From Flavobacterium sp. 1 (GTDB lineage Bacteria; Bacteroidota; Bacteroidia; Flavobacteriales; Flavobacteriaceae), in the NCBI RefSeq assembly GCF_002797935.1, contig NZ_PGER01000001.1, forward strand, positions 3,038,001 through 3,102,000: a stretch of 64,000 bases of DNA. Direction: 5' to 3'. Within the stretch, counting starts at the first letter, position 1; every line of letters starts with the position of its first letter. This document shows positions 18,584 through 28,975 of this stretch, piece by piece. The notes below the pieces were generated by a model that saw nothing but the letters and a program-made list of their open reading frames with translations, made no database searches and was not told the DNA's origin. Position numbers and translations under genes: made by a program.

Positions 18584-19213
18584 TTACAGCTTCAAATCCT
18601 GTTGCAGTTCTTTTTCGTTTGAGATTTCTTTACCGTTATATTGCAGTTTCCAGCCCATTGTATTTGTCAGAATTAAAATCTTAGAGAGTTCGCTTATCAA
18701 TCGGTTTTGGGCATTGGATTTCAAGGATGATTTTTCGATTTTCTTGGCTAAATTGGCTTTTACCGATTTGTTGATTTTATTGTAATCATCGCCAGTAAAC
18801 GGATTCATCTGGCTTTGTTCTACGTCATAAAACTTGATGTCCGGGCTTATTTTAATTTCCTCTTTCGGGATGCTTACTATTGTGATGGTTTTATTGGCTT
18901 CGTCAATATCGTATTTCATTTGATGCAGATCATAGGATACGGTAACATCGGCGTTGACAATTATCAATGCTTTTTTCTCGAATGAAAGCATGTCCATCAT
19001 GTATTTCTGCTGGTTTTTATAAGTAACGACTTCGGAAAAATGCCCTTCGGTAACTACCAATTTGCCAACATTCACAATTTGCTGCTGTATTAAATTAGTA
19101 TTGTAGTCTAATGATGAATCATCCCCTTTCTTGAATTCGCAGAATTTGAAAGCCAAAATTATTATGACTACGATTACAGCTGCGACTATTATTCTTTTGA
19201 ACATATTTTGCAT
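18584..19213 (-). CDS. DUF4230 membrane-anchored protein
   Basis: 209 residues. One N-terminal transmembrane helix (IIVAAVIVVIIILAFKF) is followed by a soluble domain with KLVVTEGHFSEVVTYKNQQ and ALIIVNADVTVSYDLHQM, the DUF4230 core. SIPKEEIKISPDIKFYDVEQS follows. Function is unknown; the domain faces either the periplasm or the cytoplasm. It is monocistronic. Confidence 0.8.
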   Translation of the reverse strand: MQNMFKRIIVAAVIVVIIILAFKFCEFKKGDDSSLDYNTNLIQQQIVNVGKLVVTEGHFSEVVTYKNQQKYMMDMLSFEKKALIIVNADVTVSYDLHQMKYDIDEANKTITIVSIPKEEIKISPDIKFYDVEQSQMNPFTGDDYNKINKSVKANLAKKIEKSSLKSNAQNRLISELSKILILTNTMGWKLQYNGKEISNEKELQQDLKL

Positions 19214-19284
19214 TTCATTCTATTATTTTAGCCAAATTAATTCTTTTTTTTAAAATGAAAGCAAAAAAGCTAAATATTGCCTCT

Positions 19285-19361
19285 TAGCCCCGATTGAAAT
19301 GGAAATCCTTATAAGCCGGGGTTCGGCTTATAAGATTGTAACGGAAAGCGGGACGATATTC
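19285..19361 (+). ncRNA. Flavo-1-like structured repeat, copy 2
   Basis: Begins TAGCCCCGATTGAAATGGAA and ends ACGGAAAGCGGGACG. The closing pair is CCCCG/CGGG here, where other copies have CCCAG/CTGG, a compensatory change. The central hairpin is ATAAGCCGGGG-TT-CGGCTTAT-like. It lies in a 216-base gap between DUF4230 and tamL. Confidence 0.65.
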
Positions 19362-19429
19362 ACAAAAAAGCCAAATGTTTCTGCTCCAAAAAATTAATAA
19401 TCGGACTCATGTTAAGGTAAATTATTATT

Positions 19430-21748
19430 TTAAAAAGGATATCCAATAGCAATATTAAGAATCAGATTTTCTTTTCTCCAAGCGCTGTTTCCAAAATCAA
19501 TATCATCGATTACCCATCGGTCATTCTCAGACAACCAAGGTTTCCTTAACGGAAATGCCAAATCTGTCCTTAAGATAAGGAAAGACAAATCAAAACGCAG
19601 ACCAGCTCCAGCACCCACTGCGATTTCTTTCATAAAATCTTTAGAAATTTTGGCTCCCTGCTTATTAGGATCAGCATTCAAAAGCCAAATATTTCCAGCA
19701 TCTACAAACAAAGCTCCTTTGACAATACTAAACAGTTTTGCCCTATACTCTGTACTAAACTCTAATTTTAAATCACCAGATTGGTCTGGCAAATAAGAAG
19801 AATTAGCAGTTTCTGTATTCAAATAACTTCCTGGGCCGAGTGTTCTTGCTCTAAAGGCACGAATACTATTAGTCCCTCCCGATACAAATTGTTTTGATGT
19901 TGGCATAACATTTGAATTTCCATATGGCAATCCAATACCAACAATAATCCGGCTCGCTAATTCAGTTTCTTTTCCAAGTTTTAAATAATGGCGAAAATCA
20001 GTCTTTACTTTTGCATATTGACTAAGCGGCACATTAAATATTTTTATAGTATCCTTTTTCTTGATATTGGCTCCTGTTATTAAACCTGTTATGTTTCCTG
20101 CCAAATCTAATTCTCCATTAAAATAGAATGTATTTTTTTTCCGCTTTTGCATTGTATTCGTATAAGTGTACGAATAGGTTGATCCAAAAATCAATTGCTT
20201 TTCGATAACTTTTCCTAAAGCAGAATCTTCATCAATGTCTTCCTGATACTCCGCTGTTACATTGTTCGGGCTTACATAAGTAATATCCATAACGTTTAAC
20301 TGATGTTCTTTTCTGATACTTTCTTTCCATAAATAGCCAAAAGAAGCATTAAATGAGTTCAAAGAATACAATTGTGTCCTGTTTTGAAATTCATATCGAA
20401 GTGTCGCTTTGGTTCTGGGAACAAATTCACTATTTTCATGAATGTGAAATGGCGTAATAAATCTAGGCCATGTCAAACTGGTTTCAGCTCCTAGCTTATA
20501 GATATTTTTACCATTATTTTCCCCTGAAAGCTGAAAATCGGCACCGCCAAATACAGAAACAGTAAGCAATTCAGCTCCTTTGAATACATTTCTGTTATTC
20601 CAGTTTACATTGATTTCTGAACCAGTATAGCTCGCCGAATTTGTTTTTCCCACAACCTCAACACGAATAAATTTTTTAGGTAAAAGCGTCAGATAATAAT
20701 AGGAATCCAAAGTGTTTTTTAAACTATCCGAAGTCTTGAATTCATTCTTCACAAAACTAAATGTCCCCAAATTCACAAAACGGTTCAGAGTAAGATTATG
20801 ATCTTTTCGATTATAAAAATCTCCTTTTTTAAAAAGTATTGCCCTGTCAAAAACCCTTGGATTAAAAGTGTCAGCAGTGTCAATAATGGTAAAATCATTG
20901 TACTGAACAATATCCTCTTTTTTATATTTGACAGTGTCTTTTGAAACTGCAAAATTAGGATACACCATAATTTTATCAATTTTATAGGCAGTTTTGGCTT
21001 TTTCGGGTGTATCGTCTTTTATTTTTAAATTAATACGAACCTCATAATCCCCCTTTGTGCTGTCTACCTGCGCCAAAATGTAATCTGGGTTAAAATAATA
21101 AAATCCTTTTTCTTTTAATCTGGCATCAATGCGTGCCCGTTCGGCTTTTATAATATCCAGATCGTATGGATTTCCTTCTTTTAATAATGATCTTCGGATC
21201 GTTCTGGCAATTGCTTTTCCTAAAGCGGAAGAATCTTCAGGGAATTTCACCTCTTTTATTTTGTATTGCTTTCTCAACTGAACAATATATTCTGCAGTTG
21301 CTCTTTTATTATTGACAGTAGAATCAGCACTGACTCTGTTTTTAAAATAACCGCGATTTTCTGCAAAATTTCTTAAAACCGCTGCGTTATAATCCAAATC
21401 GACTTTACTGAAAAGCACTGGTTCCTCACCCACTTTATTTCGTAGCCAATACCTAATTCCTTTATCTTTTGTTGGTTTTCCTGCTAAATTGTAAAACCAC
21501 AATTTGGGACGCAAACCTAGTATTGCTTTATTCGGTTTAGGACGCAACAGGCCTTCCATCTCATTTTCCAGTGCTTTTCTTTCTTTCTTTTTCATAGTAG
21601 AATCCTTCACCGTTACAGAACTTCCCGTGTACAGCAAATCGCCTTCCGGCAGATATTTAGTATTACTGCATCCATAAACAAAAAATAAAGACAGCACTAC
21701 AAAATATCTTATATATCTGATTTCCATATCGCTATGTTTTTTGCTCAT
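19430..21748 (-). CDS. tamL: TamL, BamA/Omp85-family outer-membrane lipoprotein
   Basis: A 772-residue Omp85 protein with a lipoprotein signal (VVLSLFFVYGCSNTKYLP), the mark of the Bacteroidota TamL branch of TamA. POTRA-like repeats fill about 60-400 (IKEVKFPEDSSALGKAIA, IDKIMVYPNFA, FIRVEVVGKTNSASYTGS). The C-terminal barrel includes FVSGGTNSIRAFRARTLGPG, the conserved lid-loop/RGF-like region, and ends IAIGYPF with a terminal aromatic. It starts inside the end of tamB by 17 bases, so the two are translationally coupled. Confidence 0.9.
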   Translation of the reverse strand: MSKKHSDMEIRYIRYFVVLSLFFVYGCSNTKYLPEGDLLYTGSSVTVKDSTMKKKERKALENEMEGLLRPKPNKAILGLRPKLWFYNLAGKPTKDKGIRYWLRNKVGEEPVLFSKVDLDYNAAVLRNFAENRGYFKNRVSADSTVNNKRATAEYIVQLRKQYKIKEVKFPEDSSALGKAIARTIRRSLLKEGNPYDLDIIKAERARIDARLKEKGFYYFNPDYILAQVDSTKGDYEVRINLKIKDDTPEKAKTAYKIDKIMVYPNFAVSKDTVKYKKEDIVQYNDFTIIDTADTFNPRVFDRAILFKKGDFYNRKDHNLTLNRFVNLGTFSFVKNEFKTSDSLKNTLDSYYYLTLLPKKFIRVEVVGKTNSASYTGSEINVNWNNRNVFKGAELLTVSVFGGADFQLSGENNGKNIYKLGAETSLTWPRFITPFHIHENSEFVPRTKATLRYEFQNRTQLYSLNSFNASFGYLWKESIRKEHQLNVMDITYVSPNNVTAEYQEDIDEDSALGKVIEKQLIFGSTYSYTYTNTMQKRKKNTFYFNGELDLAGNITGLITGANIKKKDTIKIFNVPLSQYAKVKTDFRHYLKLGKETELASRIIVGIGLPYGNSNVMPTSKQFVSGGTNSIRAFRARTLGPGSYLNTETANSSYLPDQSGDLKLEFSTEYRAKLFSIVKGALFVDAGNIWLLNADPNKQGAKISKDFMKEIAVGAGAGLRFDLSFLILRTDLAFPLRKPWLSENDRWVIDDIDFGNSAWRKENLILNIAIGYPF

Positions 21749-24700
21749 TTCCTTCTATTTGATCTTTTTCTTTCTTTTCCTTTTCTTCTTTTTCTTTCTG
21801 TTTTCTCTTCTCTTTACGAATCTTTTCTTCTTTAATTATTTGTTTTTCGGCTTCGCTTCGATGAAAAAGCTCCTTGAATTTATTATAGCTCATGGTGATA
21901 ACAAAAGCCACTCCAGTCTCTATAACCTGACCTTCAACTGCAACCTGATATTCATTTTTACGATAGGCACGAACCATATATCTTCCGCCTTTTGTAAGCT
22001 GATAATCTAATGAGACGTCGCCGGCAATATTTGTAGTTTCTTCATTGGCACGCTCTTTGCCTTCAACGCCAAAACTGCTTCCTACCGTAACTTTTAATCG
22101 GTCATCAAGCAGTTTTTTGGAAACAGCAACATTCAGATCGGTTCTATTTTCCATTGTTCCCCTAGTGTAGTCTTTTGTTGACTCTAAATCAAAATCAACT
22201 TGAAATCCTGTAATTAATTCTCCAGCAAGATCATTCAATTGTTGAGAAAGTATTTTACTCACACTTTGTCTGGCTAATGATTCAGCACTTGTACCGCCGC
22301 TTTCACTTGCAAATGGATTTTCGCCAACAAAACGATTTAAAAGCAAAAGAGCAAAAACCTGTTTGTTTAATTCTGCTGGCTCTTGTCGAAGCTGTTCCAG
22401 TTTTGCCTGAGAAGCGGATACAATATCTGATGAAACGCCATAATTTCCATCAGGAAGTTTAATATCAAATGTGATTTCAGGTTTTAGCAATTCACCATTC
22501 ATTTTCAATAAAGTCTGAAACGGAATTTTTTGTTTGTAGGTGTTTTTGACCGTAGGACTTACTGCACCCAATTGATTTCCAAGCAAATCGATCGGAGCCG
22601 CATTCACTTTATAAATTGCCGTAATATTCAAAGTTGCCATTGTTGGCTCTCCGTTCCATACAATATAGCTCCCTTTCTGAATATTAAATTTTCTTCGGAT
22701 TGCATTAAAATTCATCTCGTAGGCTCCGTCTGAAACTTCATATTTACCCGTAAGAGTTGTTTTTCCCGAAGGATCGATTCCTCCTGTGAGTTCGGCTTCG
22801 CCTTTCAGGTTAAGATAATCTCCGTTTCCTTTATCGATAATCAATGTAAGTTCTGCTTCTTTAACCAAAGAAATATCAACGCTGACATTCATGCCGATTA
22901 AGTTAGACTGGTTGAGTTTTTTCTCCATTTGAACCGTTTGTTTCAGATACAGATTATCTTCATTTACAAACTCTACAATTCCTTCTCTGTCGGCAATCGA
23001 AGGATCAGACTGTGGTAAAACCACCGTGAATTTAGTTTCCTTATTTATTTTAACATCACCGCCGACAATAGGATTTTCGAGTGTTCCTTTTATTTTTAGT
23101 TTTGTGTCTAAAAATAAATCGCCATAAAACAAATCATTATCAGAAGCTTTAGAATGTATTGCTCTGAAATCATCTGCAATTACTGTCAAATCAAAATTAT
23201 AATTTCTAAAATCCGAAGACTGCATTGTGCCGTTCAAAGCCAATTCATTATCGTTTTCATCATAAAGCGTAAACTTGTCAAACGTAATTATATCGTTGCT
23301 AAAAGTGATTTTTTCATTATCTGTCTTAAAATAAGAATTGAGTTTTGTGATCCTAAAACCACTGTCATTAAAGTTTAATTCACCTGCAACTTTCGGTGTT
23401 GCCACATTTCCTGCAACTTTGAAATTACCTGATAAAAACCCTGTTCCGTCCGTAACATTCCCCATTGAGAATCCTTGAATACTTTTAATATCCAACCTAT
23501 TGACAGCTACATTAAAATCTAAATTGCCATCACTAATTTTGTAATTGCCATTGATATTTACATCGTTCCCTTCGCCGCTCAAAACCACATTTGCTACAAG
23601 CATATCAGCGGTTTTGTTATCGACTTCTATGGCAATATCTCCAACAGGTTCTCCCCTAAAAGCAAAGTCATCTATTTTTATATCCGAAGTAAAAACAGGC
23701 GATGTCATTACGTTTTCAACAACCGCATTTCCGTTGATTAAACCCTGCATCAGCAGTTTGTCTTTCTTGACAATATTCAGAATGGTTTCTATTTTGAAAT
23801 TCAAAAAATCCACTTGAATCGGTGCATTATCCTGAATTCCTTGAGATTGTATTTTAAGTTCGTTACCTGAATTATCTAAGAAAAACTTATTAATATAAAG
23901 CCTTTTATCACCAAACTCAATTGCATTTTCAGGATTAATATTCCATTTATCATAATTAAGCACAAAATTTTCAGAATTAATTTTCAGAATATTTTTAGCA
24001 TCCTGACGAAGAAACTCTCCAGCAATAGCATATTGCTCTTTATCCTTAGTATCTCTTACCTGCAATGCATATGAAAGAATATTATTTTCGACTTTGCCTG
24101 ACAAACTGGTAAACGGAATTTTTAATTCTCCGCTTTCAATTGTTGCTACCGAAATTTGGTATTCCAAAGCATTTTCTTTCGCTTCGATATTAATTTTTCC
24201 GTCAGCGATTGTATTATTGGCATAAACAATTCTCGGAATCGTTCCTTTTATTTCTAAAGAATCAGTTGCATTATTGTATTTTCCAGTAATATTAATTGGT
24301 TCTAGTCCAGTTAATTTAGGCAGTATCTTAAAAAGTATCGGATCATTATCCACCGCAATTGTAAAAGCCAATCGCTGTTCATCGGATTCTCTATTTACTT
24401 TTGGGGTTTTTAAATCAATATATTTCGATAATGATTTTTTTACTGCATCTGTTAATGTGCTTAGTTTATATTTCCCATCAACTTCCGCTTTCAAAAACTG
24501 AAATGATATTTTGATGTTGTTTCTGGTATTATCCGAAAAAGCAATTACACGAACAGAATCCAAAACAATTAATTCTTCCTGCAAAACCTGAATGTTCGAA
24601 AGAAACACTTTTCCATTCAAAAAATCGGGATTACTGTTCGCAATATCCGCATCTACATTTCCCCGCAGTTTCATTGGACCAGCGTGAAGATTCAACTTTT

Positions 24701-26815
24701 CCAAATCCGCAATATCAAGATTTAATTTTAATTGTATTGATGGGTATTTGTCTTTTGTATTTCCATTTGCTGTTAAATCAAAGTTTAGATTTGGGTCTTT
24801 CATTCCAGATTTTACTGCAAAAGATCCGTTTTCAATATTTCCTTTTACAGTCAAATCTCGGTATGCATATCTATTAAATACCGCTTTTTGAACAATTCCG
24901 TCCAATTCTGCCTGAGCAGTTTTTGGATCTAAACCTTTACCTTTTACTTTCGCTTTAAGCGTAATTTTTCCGATGGAATCGTTTTTGATTAATCGCCCTA
25001 AATCAAAATCCTGCAAATAAACCATTGCATCATATTTCTCATTTTCCTTAATTCGCTGATCGAATAAAGCATCGACTTTGGCTTTTCCGAAACTGCTGTT
25101 TAAGGCCAGATTCGTTTTAAAATTTTGAACGGATCCTATAAATTTTCCCTGCAGATTAAACTGAGAAGGCAATTGAATGTTCATCGGAATTGTTCCTGTT
25201 GGCACAAAAGAATACACATCTTTGGAAGTGCTCGACAATTTTTTGATATTCAAATCATAATACGCCTTTTGAGCATTTGGGAGCCCAGTGATTTTTCCTG
25301 ACATTGAAACTTTTGTGTTTCCAATTCCGCTCATTTCGAACAGCGGAATATTCAAATCTTTTATTTTTCCGCTCAAACGGGTATTCAAATACACAGCTGC
25401 GTTTGGGTTGCTTTTAAAAGGATTTATCTTTTGTAAATCAGGTACAAAAAGAAGAATGTCTTTAAATCCAATTTTAGACTGATTTAAATTGGCATCAATC
25501 GTAAGGTTTTCGGTGTTCTTTTTCAAAGCTGCTAACGAAGGATAGCCAACTTTAATTTTATTCTGAAGAAGCGTTTGCGGTGTTCTCAAATACAAATTAT
25601 TTAAATATGCATTTTTAGGTCCATAAAAGAAATCTGTTTTTAAGGACTGAATCTGCAAACCGCTTTTTTCGATTACGGCAAGTGCTTTTATATTTCCTGA
25701 AATAGTGTCATTTCCGTAATATAATTTTTCTGCTTTAAAATCGAATTTATCCAAATCGAGATGACTGTAATCAATACCTTTTGGATTTAGTTTGGATTGC
25801 ATATCATCAAATTGGAAAGCTATATTTTGCAGATTGACATCGTTCAGTTTTACTTTCCATCCCGTTTGCTTGATTGCAGTTGAATCTAAATCGGGAGTTT
25901 TAATTTGTTTGTCTTTGGAACCTAATCTCAGATTTCCTTTTAAATTTTTTAATTCGAAAGAATCAAAATCCAAAAGCTGTTTATTCAAATCAATCTCGTT
26001 AACGGCTAATTCCAGATTACCCAAACGTATCCCCGAATCCAGTTTTGAATCTTTATTGTCATAAGAAACATTAATATTTGATAAACTGATTTTTTTCAAT
26101 TTTAATTTGAAATCTTTTCGTTTCGAAATGGTATCAGTGGTTTTCACAGAAACTTCGGCAATTTTCTCTGCGACATCCTGATTCAAAACCAATTTCAACC
26201 CGTTTAAGTTAATGTTTGGAATGTTGAAATCCATTTTATCTAAATCAAATTTCTTGAATTTAGTGTCAAAATGTGTGAGTTTTACCCGAATATCATTTCC
26301 AGAAAAATCATCTTTAAAATTAAATTTTACATTATCAAGACTTACTTTTACTACTGATATTTTGAAAGGTTCACTATCCGGATCTTTTGGTTCTTTAGAT
26401 TCGAAGGCTTTGATAATATAATCGAAATTGAAAACTCCCTCTTTATTCCTTGAAATATTGGCGCTTACATTTTCTAGAGAAACAGAATTGATTTCAAATT
26501 CGCTAAACATTAAGCTGAATAAATCTACATCAGCTTTTAAACGTTTTCCAGCCAATAAAGTATTTTTTTTTGATCTTCAAAATAAAAACCTTCCAAGACT
26601 ACATCTTTAGGAAATTCAATCGAAATTCGGTTCAGAGAAACTTTAGTTTTAAGCTTTCCATGCAGAAAATCAACTGCTTCATCTTTAGCAAAATTTTGAA
26701 TGAATGGAATCCGAATTAAAATTATAAGGAGAAGCAAAAGAGCTACTGTTGAAGCGACACACCAAAGCAATACACGTAGTGTTTTCTTTAGAAAATGAAT
26801 TTGTTTCGCATTCAT
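21732..26815 (-). CDS. tamB: TamB-like translocation/assembly protein (frameshift at A9 tract)
   Basis: The partner of TamL, bridging inner and outer membranes as a long beta-taco. The N-terminal transmembrane helix (RVLLWCVASTVALLLLLI) and first ~80 residues are in the frame starting at ATG 26815. That frame stops just after a run of nine A (plus strand T9 at 26572-26580). The rest, from NTLLAGKRLKADVDLFSLM to the stop at 21732, is in the next frame. One added A gives 1694 residues. The C-terminal DUF490/TamB domain is clear (GEAELTGGIDPSGKTTLTG, LLLNRFVG), and the tail is a Lys/Glu run. An upstream ATG at 26857 is less likely. Confidence 0.88.
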
Positions 26816-26993
26816 AGGCCGATAAAAACACGTTAAGATTAAACTGCACTGTAACAATTAATTGCCTTAGCAATACAATTTACAAAATTGTAAAAAATAC
26901 ACCCCAACAATTTACATAATTATGCATATTTGTTCTAAAATCTTACTGAACCGTAATTTTTTTCTTTCTTTTATATTTGAAAAAAAATAGGTT

Positions 26994-27947
26994 TTAAAAC
27001 TGTATATGAGGGAATTTTTTTTTTATAAAATTAATCTTCTGATTCAGGTTTGATACGAATTTAAGATGCTGTTCAGAATCAGGATTAAAACTTCGATGGT
27101 TTAGCCCTTTTTGAATTTCTAAAACCTCTTTCATTGTCTGAAAACTATTTTCATCAATACAGCTTTCGCTGAAACGTTCCCAGATATAATCAATAGCTGT
27201 TTGATTTGGATGTAACATGTCTTCGGCATAAAAACGATAATCACGAAGTTCATCCATCATGATTTCGTAGGAAGGAAAGTATTCAGACTGCAGATTGCAG
27301 TTTTCAGATAGCAGATTATGGATTGCCGTAATTAAATGAGATTTACTCCTTTGATTTTCGACAAAACCATCCTTGAGATGGCGTACCGGCGAAACGGTAA
27401 AAATGAATTTACAATTTGGATTTATCGATTGAATCAAATTAATGGTGTTTTCAATATTTTCTTGGATAATTGAAACAGATAGTAATTCTTTATCAAACTG
27501 CTTTTGGGGTACTTTGTGACAATTAGCTACAATAGAATCTTTTTTGATATTACGATACACCCAAGATGTTCCGTAAGTAATAATGACGTGAGTTGCTTTC
27601 TGTAATTGTTTTTTGGTTTCCACCAAAATTTTATTCAGATTTACCAATAATTCCTCTGAACTTGAATGACTTAAATCCGAATGTACCTCAAAACAATGCC
27701 AGCGCTCATTATGAAAAAAAACATCTTGTTCAGTGAATAAAGCATCATTAACCACTCGATCAATAATTCTTTCGATTGAAACCGGATTGAAGATAATTCC
27801 GAATGGATTTGTTTCATTTTGAAATTTAAAATACTGGAATTTGTCTCCCATGTTTTCAACAAAGCAGGAACCCAAAGAGACTATTTTAGAATTGTAGTCT
27901 ATTGGGTATGAGTTTTTAGGAATGGGTATTGGAGTAGTGAATTGCAT
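26994..27947 (-). CDS. GSCFA domain protein
   Basis: 317 residues, starting MQFTTPIPIPKNSYPIDYNS and containing the family-naming VSLGSCFVENMG. NPFGIIFNPVSI and TYGTSWVYRN follow, as in the GSCFA family of SGNH-like esterases. FTVSPVRHLKDGF and DMLHPNQTAIDYIW supply the DxxH-like end of an SGNH active site. The substrate is unknown. A short CAGATAGCAGATT-type repeat is embedded near 27285-27315. Confidence 0.85.
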   Translation of the reverse strand: MQFTTPIPIPKNSYPIDYNSKIVSLGSCFVENMGDKFQYFKFQNETNPFGIIFNPVSIERIIDRVVNDALFTEQDVFFHNERWHCFEVHSDLSHSSSEELLVNLNKILVETKKQLQKATHVIITYGTSWVYRNIKKDSIVANCHKVPQKQFDKELLSVSIIQENIENTINLIQSINPNCKFIFTVSPVRHLKDGFVENQRSKSHLITAIHNLLSENCNLQSEYFPSYEIMMDELRDYRFYAEDMLHPNQTAIDYIWERFSESCIDENSFQTMKEVLEIQKGLNHRSFNPDSEQHLKFVSNLNQKINFIKKKFPHIQF

Positions 27948-27986
27948 CTTTACTATTTCGTGTAAATTTCGACATTTTTTAGCAAT

Positions 27987-28013
27987 AAAAAAACCAGATG
28001 CTTGAACATCCGG
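27987..28013 (-). terminator. Terminator after the 28 kb lipoprotein gene
   Basis: On the minus strand CCGGATG and CATCTGG pair around a 6-base loop, followed by T7. It lies 25 bases past the stop at 28038. Confidence 0.75.
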
Positions 28014-28037
28014 CTCATACTAAAATGAAACTAACAA

Positions 28038-28796
28038 TTAATAAGTGTATTCAGTTATATATTCTATTGTTTTTCCATCACTTCTATAGGATGTCATTTT
28101 TGTAGGATACCCATTATCACCATAAATGTAATTACGGATATAACCAAATGGATTTAATGAACTGCTAGCACTAGTTATATTATTATTTCCAATACCAACC
28201 TCATATAACAATAAGTTATAACCTAAAATATTTTTGAATGGAGCATTTTTATCATCATACTCATAAACGGACTCGTCTTCTTTAACGAGATTTCCATCTT
28301 TGTAATTTAAAATCCCTTGATGCTCTTTTACTTCTATATTTGTTTTAGCATCTACCGAATAAAAAACATAAGTAACCTCATTATCTGAAACATGCGTATA
28401 AACTGTTTTATAAATAAACTGCCCGTTTGGATATTCAGTGGAAAACCCCTTTTTTAATATTCTTGTTTTTAGTTTTCCATTCTCATAAGTATAAGAGATC
28501 TCAGCATATTTAACCTCATTTCCTTTATAATCTATATCAAATTCCACTTGCTTAATTATAAGACTTCCATCATAAGTAAAAACAGTTTTTGAATATTCAT
28601 CTACTGACGTTAAAATTTTATTTCCATCATAAGTTATTACCTCTCTCCTATTATATGATGGAAAATCAGGATAAGTCATAGTTATTGTTTTAGGTAACAC
28701 AAAATTATTGTCTGAATCCGAAGATGAATCATCACTTGAACAAGATGAAATTAGCACTAAAATCAAAGCACTAAAAAGACATGAAATTTTTTTCAT
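28038..28796 (-). CDS. Lipoprotein with YD-type repeats
   Basis: A 252-residue lipoprotein: signal LFSALILVLISSCSSDDSSS, lipidated Cys near residue 19, then an acidic Ser/Asp linker. Short strand repeats follow (VITYDGNKILTSVDEY, VFTYDGSLIIKQVEF, SYTYENGKLKTRIL), like DUF4595/RHS-like beta repeats. It is probably surface or outer-membrane located. There is no enzymatic motif, and the exact family is not certain. Confidence 0.65.
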   Translation of the reverse strand: MKKISCLFSALILVLISSCSSDDSSSDSDNNFVLPKTITMTYPDFPSYNRREVITYDGNKILTSVDEYSKTVFTYDGSLIIKQVEFDIDYKGNEVKYAEISYTYENGKLKTRILKKGFSTEYPNGQFIYKTVYTHVSDNEVTYVFYSVDAKTNIEVKEHQGILNYKDGNLVKEDESVYEYDDKNAPFKNILGYNLLLYEVGIGNNNITSASSSLNPFGYIRNYIYGDNGYPTKMTSYRSDGKTIEYITEYTY

Positions 28797-28881
28797 TTTT
28801 TAATAAATTACGTATTAATATATCCGCAAATATATAAGAAATCATGACTATCAAGCCAAAATATTTTGAATTTATTTTAAC

Positions 28882-28923
28882 AAAAAAAATCCCAAGCGAG
28901 TTAATGACCAACTCACTTGGGAT
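28882..28923 (-). terminator. Terminator after alaS
   Basis: ATCCCAAG-C-GAGTT pairs with AACTC-A-CTTGGGAT, with a C/A mismatch and a 7-base loop. It is followed on the minus strand by a T-run (A-run 28882-28889 on plus). It is about 50 bases after the alaS stop. Confidence 0.85.
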
Positions 28924-28975
28924 ATAATTAACAACCTATTTACTAAAAACAAATAGATTACTTATAATGACTAAA

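Noticed and set aside
21741..22010. Phe-rich ORF on the plus strand
   Set aside because: Antisense shadow of the Lys/Glu-rich C-terminus of TamB.
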